A DNA stretch of 64,000 bases, from positions 62,001-126,000 of the forward strand of contig DASZRW010000019.1 in NCBI GenBank assembly GCA_035549015.1, given 5' to 3'. This document shows, piece after piece, positions 34,185 to 43,200 of the stretch (position 1 is its first letter; each line of letters begins with the position of its first letter). The DNA is from JAFDZV01 sp035549015. GTDB taxonomy: Bacteria > Bacteroidota > Ignavibacteria > OLB7. Position numbers and translations under genes: made by a program. Below the pieces are notes generated by a model. It saw nothing but the letters and a program-made list of their open reading frames with translations. It made no database searches and was not told the DNA's origin.

Positions 34185-34517
34185 TTATCCCCTGCGTCCC
34201 GGATGCGGGGCCATCGAAACCAGAAGCACCAGGCGATCGGCGGTGTGGTTTCGCACGCCGTGCGGAACGCCCGCCTCCGCAACGCATCCCGCACCCGCCT
34301 CCAGTTCGTGCTCGGTCTCGCCGAGAAGAAACATGCCGCGCCCCTGCAGCACGAAGTAGAGCTTGTCGTTTTCCGCATGCGTGTGCGGCTTCTGTTCCTG
34401 CCCCGGCTCCAGAAGATAGTAATCCACGAACATGCGGTCCGATTCGAACTGATTCAGCTTCGTCATCTTCGTGGAATCGCCGGAGGGCGCCACCGTTGAG
34501 TAACCGGGTATGAGCAT
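34185..34517 (-). CDS. Small cupin-domain protein
   Basis: This 110-residue single cupin has metal-site histidines in KPHTHAEND and VPHGVRN and a typical YFVLQGRGMF strand. No catalytic function can be inferred. The start is uncertain: ATG 34517 or ATG 34466 (MTKLNQFESDRMF); neither has a clear ribosome site. It is divergent from the first A2M gene across about 240 bases. The family is used for small-molecule binding or isomerisation. Confidence 0.72.
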   Translation of the reverse strand: MLIPGYSTVAPSGDSTKMTKLNQFESDRMFVDYYLLEPGQEQKPHTHAENDKLYFVLQGRGMFLLGETEHELEAGAGCVAEAGVPHGVRNHTADRLVLLVSMAPHPGRRG

Positions 34518-34727
34518 CTGGTGTAGTATTGATTGTCGAAACACCCAAACTAGAGAAACCCGCGTCCGCCGACAACTGGCCGCACGGCCGGCCGCGCGGA
34601 AATGAACGGACAGGCATCCAGATAGATATCTTCTGAGAACCGGCACCTGGAACGGCATGCCGAGGATCCGCGCCCGGCGACGCGCGGCATCGGAGGGCAT
34701 GCCTGCAGAGGTAGTTCAATCCACTCC

Positions 34728-34763
34728 GGACAGTCATTCGGATAGTCATTCGGACACTCATGC
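34728..34763 (+). repeat. Three tandem 12-base repeats spanning a start codon
   Basis: GGACAGTCATTC, GGATAGTCATTC and GGACACTCATGC follow each other without gaps. The third copy contains the ATG (34760) of the first A2M gene. The repeats could bind a regulator or influence translation start; no function is proven. Confidence 0.6.
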
Positions 34764-37700
34764 GTGCATCTCTCGTCGCCATCGTCATCATCGCCGCGCT
34801 TGCATCGGCCTCCGCGCTCGCACAGCCGCAGAAACGTACCGTCACCGTGGAGGTGCTGGACTCACTGGGCCGCCGCATCCCGAATACGAGCCTGCAGGTC
34901 GATGCCGGCTCCTACTATTCTCCACTCCCTGTTGCGCGCAGGCCGGACTCACTCTTCGACGTCACGGTCTACGGTGAGGGAGTGTACGACGTCCGATGCG
35001 GTGCTGCCGGCTATCTGGAGTTCGAGGGGCATGCACATATCGGCCCCGCGACTCCTGCACGGTTCGCGATCCGGATGGCGAAGGTGCCAACGGACGGCTT
35101 CGGCTACACGTATGTGCCCACCGGGAGCGAGCCGTGCGGATTTCACTCCTCGGATTCGTTGATCCTGCTCGAACTGCCGCACGATCCCGAGCCCGGCCTC
35201 CCCGTGGAATGCAGTCTTTACCGCGTGAACAGCCCTGCATCGATCGTGAACTTCGTTCGCGGCGCAACCCACTATCAACGCCCGCAGGAGTTTCGCGAAT
35301 GGCTGAACCACAATCAGGGAAGTTGGACCGGCGATGCACGCTGGACTGTAACGCCCGAGGCGCCGCACTTCTATCTGACGCACGTGCCGGTGAAGACACG
35401 CATGCCCGGCTGCTATCTGGTAGAGATGAACTATGGGACCTGGACGGACTGGTCCCTTCTCGTGATCAACGACGTCGACCTGGCCGTGGAATCCGCACCC
35501 GGCGTCTGCCGCATCATCGCCGTGGACGCGGCAACCGGAAAGCGCGCCGCCAATGTGCCGATCGTGGTTGCATCGGCAGGGCGCACGGACAGCACCACCA
35601 CGGGACCGGACGGCATCGCGGAGGTGACGATTCCCTCGCTCCGGCCCGGAACGAGTTACAGCAACCAGCCGCCGCTGATAACCGCCTATCGCAACGGATC
35701 GTTCGCCTGTGTCACGGCGCCGCCCGCCGTGGAATGGGTCGGCCAGGGGATCGTGGCCGCATGGACGGACCGTTCGCTCTACATGCCGGGCGATACCGTC
35801 AGGATCGTTTCCGTCGCACGGCAGCGCGACGCCGGCGGACGAATCCGGATGTCATCCACGAAGAGGGTGTGCGCCGACGTCCACACCGCAATCTCTCCCG
35901 ACGGCCGGAACCTTGTTCACGTGTACAGGGACAGCCTGCATCCGGGAAGGCATGGCGAGCTGCATTGCAACCTGGTTATCCCGCGCAATGCTCCCCCCGG
36001 AACGTACGAGGCCCAGGTCGTGTCCGACTCGGGAAACCAGACTACGCTGGTTCATGTCGCCAACAACGCCCGCCCCGGCTCCATCATCGAACTCGAACCT
36101 TCCAGGCAATGGTATCTGCGAGGTGACACGATCGCGATCGATGTAATCGCACGGCACGGCGACGGAAGCCCGTTAAGCTTCGCGGCCTTCAGCTACATAC
36201 TTCGAAGCGAAGCGCTGGAATGGGAGCACGATCGATCGTTCGCATTCGGGGCCATACCGTTACAAGGCGACAACGGCGCCACGACATTCGACTCGGGCAA
36301 CGCCACCACGGATACGAACGGCCGCTTCACGATTCTGATCCCGACGGTCAATGGAGATGCGCGGGACTACGCACTCCATTGCTACGTGCGGTCGGCCGGC
36401 GGATCGGATGGCGGAGAGGCTCCTCTCTGCGATGTGTTCGTGGCGCGATGCGGCATCGGCATCGACATGGAGGCAGGCCGCCGGTTCGCACGCGTCGGTG
36501 ACCGGGTGGCGCTCAATCTCCGGCTCGCCGATCTGACCGGGAAGGGGACGGACGGGCATCCATGTTCGGTTACGATCTACCACAGGGACCCCGCACATGC
36601 AGGCGACACCGCGCGCGCGCACCGATCCGGCATCTGGAGCACGACCGTGCGCTGCGATTCATCCGGCATGGCAACGGTGCTCTGCCCGGTGGCGGCAGAG
36701 GGCCCTCTGGAGATCGTTGCAGGCACGACGGATGCGGCAGGCAACACCACATCCCGTTCCGAAATGCTGATCGGACTGCCGGCGTCCGGAAGTTCCGGGT
36801 CGCACGGGAATGCGCGCGTTCCGGAGTTCCAGCTGTACTCCGGTGAGCCGCGCATCGTGGCCGAGAAGTATCGCTATGCACCAGGCGACATGGTGCGGCT
36901 GTTGGTTCTTCATCCGCAGGACGATGCCGATGCCCATCTCACCGAGATCACCACGCAACCGGCTCGCAGGATGCTGGCACGCGTGGAGCATGGCTTCACG
37001 ATCGTCACGCTTCCGCTGCTGCCGGAGAATGCGCCGCGGACAACGATTGCACTCAACGCATGGCATCGCGGAACGATGCGCAGCGACAGCACACAGTTCG
37101 ACGTCTCCGGCCAGCCGGCACTGCTCCGGCTGACGGTGGCAACGGACTCCACGTCGTACACGGCCGGCGGGTACTGCCGCGCGAGCATTACGGCCACGGA
37201 CGCTGTGGGCAATCCGGTTCCGGGCGCAGCGATCACCGCATGGCTTACACGGAACGATCCCGCCGTGGCGCCGGTAACGATGCGCTCCCGCCTGGAGCCG
37301 ACTCGCCGGGACGCCGCTCGCGTCCCACACCTGCGTTCGGCGGCGCAGACATTCGATTATCGTACATACCTGCTGGGGGGTGTGCCTGCGTCACTCGTGC
37401 CTCGCGTCTGGACACTGCAACAGCAGCGCATATCGATCGACCCGGAGCCGCACATGTTCGCCTTCAACAGCCCTTCGAACGTGGGCTCGTTCCATGAAAC
37501 GATCGTTCATCATGATGCTGCATGCCCTGTGTTGCCGAGAGACCGGACGATCGGCACGATCTGGTACGACTCGCTGGTTACCGACGCGCATGGCGTCGCA
37601 CACGCACTGATACGTCTCCCGAACGATGATGCAACCTGGAGCCTTGCAGCCGTGGGCTTCGGAAGCGAGTACCAGCTTGCAACGGATGTTCGCATCATCA

Positions 37701-39748
37701 GGAGCGTACAACCCCTGACGGTACGCTACAGCGGCCCGACGCATCTCACGCTCGGCGATACGGCGGTCTTCGCGGCGGTGGTGGGCAATCGCTCCTCGAC
37801 GCAGCGAAGCGCAACGGTGCATCTGGCAACCTCCACGGGCGGGCATCTGGATTCCACGATGATTCTTCCCCCCTCCAGTGTACGAACCGTCAGGCTCCGG
37901 CTTGCCGCAACCACTGCGGACTCGATTCGGGTTGGCCTGCGGGCCGCCTCCACCGGCATCACGGACAGCGAGAGCACGGTTGTTCCGGTTGCGGCGTTGA
38001 GAGGTCACGTGGCGGAATCGAGGGAGATGATCACGAACGCTGCGGTGCGGCATGCGGAGACCGAACTGCGGGTTCGGGCGTCGTGTGTAAGCGCACGAAC
38101 GCTGCGCCTGATTCTGCGCCCTTCGCTCGCCGGCTCCATGCTCGGCCGGCTGGACAGCATGATCAAGGGATGCAACACGTTCAACAACGGAACACACATG
38201 GTGCTGATGTGCGCGCTCGCCACGGAGGCACTCGGCACGCTCCCGCCGTTCGCATTGCCGGATACGCTTCGCACACGGCTGCCGCGCCTCATCGACAGCA
38301 CGATCGCGCTCCTCGTAAAGACACAACGGCCATCCGGTGAATGGTGGGCCGGTTCCTACACGGGCCGTGAGTCGCTATCATGGACTGCGATCACGCTCTA
38401 TGCGCTCCTGCGGGCCCGGCAGGCGGGGCACGACGTTCCGCCGGAGACAATCGAGCGGGCACACGACAGGCTGATCGCCATTCTCGAGGGCAACGCACGG
38501 CAAGCCGGTTCGATACCGAAGGACAGCCTGCTCCGGCCCGGGGCGGAGGCGATCGCGATTCTCGCGGCGGCCCTTTCCGGCACCGATCGCAATCCGATAC
38601 TTGCCGACCGCATCAGAACGCTCGTGGAGGAAAATCAGCTTCCGAACAATTCTGCCGCTGCGCTGGCTCTCGCGGCCTACGCGCTGGGGGAGAAGGCACT
38701 CGCCGAACGGATCGCAACGCGGGTTGCACGCAATGGATACAGCATGGGGACGGCGCGGCTGGTATCCATCACCGATGGGGACCGGCTCGGGAACAACGAA
38801 CCGGTTGTCTGGTGGAGCAGCGGAGCCACGAGGGACATGTGGGGGTACGGCGGCGATGCAGACACCAGGGGAATGGTGCTCGAGGCGCTGCTGACGATCG
38901 GCGTGGAACAGCCGATCATGCACCGTGGAGCGTTGAACCTGATGAAGGTCAACAAGTTCAACTACTGGCGCACGGACTACGGCAACGGGCTTGCCGGGCT
39001 GTCGCTTGCCCGCTACCTGCGTACCTATGCTCTGCCGGTCGCGAACGTCACCACGGTGCGCCTGAACGGGGACATCGTGTATGAACGGCATCTGGACTCC
39101 CCCGCGGACCTCATGCGCCCGGATACCTCCGTGCAGTTCGCCGCACCGCTGAAGGTTGGAGAGAACACCATCACCATCGATGCCACCGGCGGTCCGGGCG
39201 TGGATGCAACGGTCATGTGGGAGTACGAGACGAACGACGGCGGAGGTGATTCAACCAGCAGCGGCATCCAGGTGGATCGGAGCATCTTCAAGCTGAGCCC
39301 GCACAACGTCGCCGGCACGCGGGTCTATCACGCCGGGCCGCCGGACTCCATCCGCCCCGGCGATCTGCTGCTGGTGCGCGTACGGATGCTCAGCCGGGAG
39401 CCGGTGGAAGGGGCCACGCTCTCCCTCCCTCTCCCCGGAGGCTGCATCCCCGCCGGCGAGACATCGATCAGCCAGGTGGACCGGCGAACCTATCCGGACT
39501 CCTCGGACAACAGCCGCATCCTGTTTCAGGGCGCCGCACCGATCGCATTCAACGGCCTCGAGGGGAGCGTTCTGCTGCCGGTGGGCACGAAGTCATCGCC
39601 GCTGCAGTATGAGTACGGACTGGTTGTACGCGCCGCGACACCAGGCACTTTCCGCGTGCTTCCCGCGGTTGTCGCCGGACGGAACCCGATCCTGTACGGA
39701 TCGTCGAACACGGCCACGCTCGCCATCCGCGAGCCCGCCTCTCCATGA
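34760..39748 (+). CDS. Alpha-2-macroglobulin family protein lacking the thioester
   Basis: This 1662-residue exported protein has a signal peptide ending near ALAQ. It has the A2M layout: early beta-domains, the MG motif TDRSLYMPGDTV, a middle region, a degenerate LPNDDATWSL (compare FPDNLTTWRI in the paralogues) and the alpha-helical toroid domain. Where its paralogues read YPYGCxEQTMSRFLP, it reads IKGCNTFNNGTHM, with Cys1138 but no Glu-Gln. The reactive thioester therefore cannot form, and covalent trapping of proteases seems lost. A structural or regulatory role is likely. It is the first of four such genes on the plus strand, and 480 bases precede the second. Start at ATG 34760 by signal peptide; no strong ribosome site. 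Confidence 0.88.
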   Translation: MRASLVAIVIIAALASASALAQPQKRTVTVEVLDSLGRRIPNTSLQVDAGSYYSPLPVARRPDSLFDVTVYGEGVYDVRCGAAGYLEFEGHAHIGPATPARFAIRMAKVPTDGFGYTYVPTGSEPCGFHSSDSLILLELPHDPEPGLPVECSLYRVNSPASIVNFVRGATHYQRPQEFREWLNHNQGSWTGDARWTVTPEAPHFYLTHVPVKTRMPGCYLVEMNYGTWTDWSLLVINDVDLAVESAPGVCRIIAVDAATGKRAANVPIVVASAGRTDSTTTGPDGIAEVTIPSLRPGTSYSNQPPLITAYRNGSFACVTAPPAVEWVGQGIVAAWTDRSLYMPGDTVRIVSVARQRDAGGRIRMSSTKRVCADVHTAISPDGRNLVHVYRDSLHPGRHGELHCNLVIPRNAPPGTYEAQVVSDSGNQTTLVHVANNARPGSIIELEPSRQWYLRGDTIAIDVIARHGDGSPLSFAAFSYILRSEALEWEHDRSFAFGAIPLQGDNGATTFDSGNATTDTNGRFTILIPTVNGDARDYALHCYVRSAGGSDGGEAPLCDVFVARCGIGIDMEAGRRFARVGDRVALNLRLADLTGKGTDGHPCSVTIYHRDPAHAGDTARAHRSGIWSTTVRCDSSGMATVLCPVAAEGPLEIVAGTTDAAGNTTSRSEMLIGLPASGSSGSHGNARVPEFQLYSGEPRIVAEKYRYAPGDMVRLLVLHPQDDADAHLTEITTQPARRMLARVEHGFTIVTLPLLPENAPRTTIALNAWHRGTMRSDSTQFDVSGQPALLRLTVATDSTSYTAGGYCRASITATDAVGNPVPGAAITAWLTRNDPAVAPVTMRSRLEPTRRDAARVPHLRSAAQTFDYRTYLLGGVPASLVPRVWTLQQQRISIDPEPHMFAFNSPSNVGSFHETIVHHDAACPVLPRDRTIGTIWYDSLVTDAHGVAHALIRLPNDDATWSLAAVGFGSEYQLATDVRIIRSVQPLTVRYSGPTHLTLGDTAVFAAVVGNRSSTQRSATVHLATSTGGHLDSTMILPPSSVRTVRLRLAATTADSIRVGLRAASTGITDSESTVVPVAALRGHVAESREMITNAAVRHAETELRVRASCVSARTLRLILRPSLAGSMLGRLDSMIKGCNTFNNGTHMVLMCALATEALGTLPPFALPDTLRTRLPRLIDSTIALLVKTQRPSGEWWAGSYTGRESLSWTAITLYALLRARQAGHDVPPETIERAHDRLIAILEGNARQAGSIPKDSLLRPGAEAIAILAAALSGTDRNPILADRIRTLVEENQLPNNSAAALALAAYALGEKALAERIATRVARNGYSMGTARLVSITDGDRLGNNEPVVWWSSGATRDMWGYGGDADTRGMVLEALLTIGVEQPIMHRGALNLMKVNKFNYWRTDYGNGLAGLSLARYLRTYALPVANVTTVRLNGDIVYERHLDSPADLMRPDTSVQFAAPLKVGENTITIDATGGPGVDATVMWEYETNDGGGDSTSSGIQVDRSIFKLSPHNVAGTRVYHAGPPDSIRPGDLLLVRVRMLSREPVEGATLSLPLPGGCIPAGETSISQVDRRTYPDSSDNSRILFQGAAPIAFNGLEGSVLLPVGTKSSPLQYEYGLVVRAATPGTFRVLPAVVAGRNPILYGSSNTATLAIREPASP

Positions 39749-40227
39749 CGGACGTAGTCAGGATGCATGGGTGTGAAGTGATGGGTCCCACACTAACATT
39801 TCTGTCGACGTATTGCGGGATGGGACAGGGTGATGGGTGATCGGTGTGGCATAACCCATAACTCAACACACATACCCCATACCCCCTCGTTGTTACCGAA
39901 CGCTCTGCCCCGCGTCCTCATCGTGTGTTGACCGAATGCCGGACGGCGCGGGCAGCAACGAAGAGGATGGTGCAGTTGTGTACCGCCTCGCACCCCTTCA
40001 ACAACGCACAACAGACAGTACTTCCGGCGCAGGGTCGGCGCTCCGCATGATAACGTGGAGCGCGGGCAGCGTCTTGCCCGAACGGAACGAACCGGATCGT
40101 GACGATGCCGCCTTCGAGCAGCCATCTCCACAGAAGTCCGGAGAGAATCCGTGCCGGCGTATCAACGTCACCTGTTGCGAACGATGGTCCTGCACGGGCA
40201 CGCCGCAACGCATTCTGTGAGTGTACC
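39749..40227. other. Intergenic region between first two A2M genes
   Basis: These 479 bases have no convincing gene. The first 160 bases are unusual: ATGGG motifs recur (39779, 39817, 39832) and ATGGGT (39832-39837) can pair with ACCCAT (39855-39860). An A/C-rich stretch with several CCAT words follows. The rest is ordinary sequence. Confidence 0.5.
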
Positions 40228-43200
40228 ATGATCCGATGCAACCACGGCCGGCTGTTCCCGGTCACCATTCTCCTGCTGCTGCTTGCGGCGCTCGATCTCT
40301 TCTCGCAGGGAAGGTATCACCCCTACTCCGCCACGGCGGATCGTGCCTTCTCGAGCAGCGACACCTCCATCGGCATTCGCTATGTGGGGCCAGCGCGCGC
40401 GCGACAACCCCTGCACGTACGTGCATATCGCATTGCCGATCCCATCGCCTACATGAACAACCCGTACGACTATCTGGACGAGTCCCAGCCTGCCCCGAAG
40501 AACCACGACTCCGTTGTGGCATGGGCATCCCGGCTCCGGTACGTCGGAACGTACAACTACAGCCCGCATGTGGCGGTCGATGGCGGCTATGTGAACGAGA
40601 TGATCCCGCTCCCGATCCGCGCGCCCGGAGTCTATGTGTTCGCCATCAACGAGCAGCCGGTTGCGCAGGGCTCCACGCTCGTGATCTCCGATCAGACTCT
40701 CGTGATGAAGAGCGATGCAGGGCATCGGCTGTTCTATGTGGTCAACACCCGAACCGGCGCCAGAGTCCCCTTTGCGCGGCTCACGCTGGTAGGACAGAAC
40801 GGATCGACCAATCAGATTGCCGCGGACGAGGATGGCACGATCTACTTCTCTCCCTCACGCATCGAACGGCGCGATCCGCCCGCCCATATCCTCGGCTACA
40901 ACCAGGGGAACCTGATCTCCACACCGTACACATCTGCCACGGCAGGCGCCTCCGCCGTGCGTACGGTCTACCTCCATACGGACCGCCACGTCTATCGCCC
41001 CGGGCATCGGGTTCAGTTTCGGGGCGTGGTGCGCGATCTCGGCAACGGCCGCTACACAACAACATCGGTGCGCACGGCGGAGATCCAGTTCACCGATGCG
41101 CGCGGCAAGGGAATCGGCAGGCAGACGGTGCAGATCTCGAAGAGCGGAGCCTTTCACGGCGAGATCACACTCGGGCAGGAGGCGCCGCTCGGCACATATA
41201 CCGCAGTCGCCACGGTTGGCGGCGTCCCCGGCTCGCATCAGTTCGACGTGATCGAGTACAGGAAGCCTGAATACACGGTGGACGTAACCACGGAGCGGCC
41301 GCACTATACCTCCGGCGAAACGGTAAGCGGAACGGTTCGCTCGCGCTATCACTTCGGCGAGCCGGTTGCCGGCGCCACCGTTGAATGCCTGGTGTATCGC
41401 ACCCTGATTCCCGGCACATCGAGTGCCAGCAACTACGGGCCAAAGCCCGCTCCGCGCGCAACGGAGATGGTCCGCACGCTCAACGGCCTGCTGGATGCGG
41501 AGGGGAGCTACCGGTTCGAGATCCCGACGGACGCCAAGGGGAACGGTGACTACATCTACAGTCTGGAGGCTCGCGTGGTGGACAGGAGCAGGCGGATGAT
41601 CGAGGGCTCGGCGAGCGCCCAGGTAACGCATTCCGATCTCGCCATCTCGGCAACCAGCGACCGGAACTTCTACGGCTCCGGCGTCCCCGTGGAGATGGAT
41701 ATGAAGCTGAACCGCTACGACGGGAAGTCGCCGGCCGGCGTCGTGGTTCACGTGAGCGCCACGCGCGTATGGCACGGTGACGGCGGGTCGCGCTCCGCGC
41801 CGGCCCGGCGCTCCGTGCTGTGGGAGGAGGATCGGACCAGCGACGCCGACGGACATATCCACGCCTCGTGCATTCCCGTGGCGGGCGGCATGATCGAGCT
41901 GCGCGCGGCTGCAGCCGATGCACATGGTGTCACCGCGGAGGCCATACGCACCGTGTACGTTGCAGGCCCGGAGCTGGCTGCGGAGGTGCCCGCGGACGGA
42001 TCGATCACCATCATCCCGGAACGCGACAGCTACGATCCCGGCCAGGAGGTAAACGCTCTTGTTCTCACACCAACGCCGTACGCCGACGCGCTGGTCACGG
42101 CGGAGGGAAATACCATCTACCGGCACAGCGTGCAGCGATTCGGCGGCCATGCTGCGATTGTCTCGATGCCGGTACGGGAGGAATATGCGCCGAACTTCTT
42201 CCTTGGCGTCGCAACGGTGGTGAACAGAGGCGTTCAGACCGGCGGACGCGAGATCGCGGTTCGCGCAGCGCCGTATGCAATGAAGCTGGAGGTGGTGCAC
42301 GATCGCGCCACGTATCGCCCGGGTGACTCCGGCACGATCACCGTGCGTGCGCTGGACGGGCAGAACAGACCGCTTGCAGGCGCCGATCTGGCGCTTGCCA
42401 TGGTGGATGTATCGCTCTACGATATCATGGCGGACAGGACGAAGCCGATTGCCTCGGTCTTCTATCCGCGCCGCGCCAACAACGTGCAGACATCCGCGCC
42501 GCCGTTCACACTCCCGATCACCTACAGGCAACTCCAGAATCGCACCATGGAGGATGACGAGCTGGATGCGCCCCTCTCACCCTCCGGAGGTGATGGCGAA
42601 ATACATGTGCGGCGCAAAACGCTGAGTCATGCCGTTGCCGAAGAGCGCACGACGGCCGTCCCGATGTCGGGATTGATGACGAATGCCAACTCGATCGGTG
42701 GCATGGCGATACGGGGCGGGCGGGAGTCCGCAGTAGCGGATACGATGCGAATGGAGACGGAGAATGGTCCCATTCGCGAAAAGACGGATGACGGAATTGC
42801 CGGATATGTTCAGCCGAAGATGCGGGCGGATTTCCGCGACATCATGGAGTGGGCACCGGAGCTGCGCACCGATGCCGAAGGATATGCGAAGGTAGTGGTG
42901 AAGTTCCCGGACAATCTCACCACATGGCGCATCGTGGTACGTGGCGTTGGCGAGGAGACGCAGGTGGGCGAGACAACGGAGGATGTGATCGTTCGCAAGG
43001 ATCTGCTTGTCCGCATGGAGACGCCGCGTTTCGTGACGCAGGGTGACCGCCTGCTTATCGCCACGAATGTCCACAACTATCTGGCGGAGGACCAGCACGT
43101 AACGCTTCGCTTCTCCGCAACGCAGGCGGAGCTTGGCGCGCACGATACCACCATCACCGTGACGGCCAACGGCGAGGGGCGCGTGGACTGGCCCGTGGCC

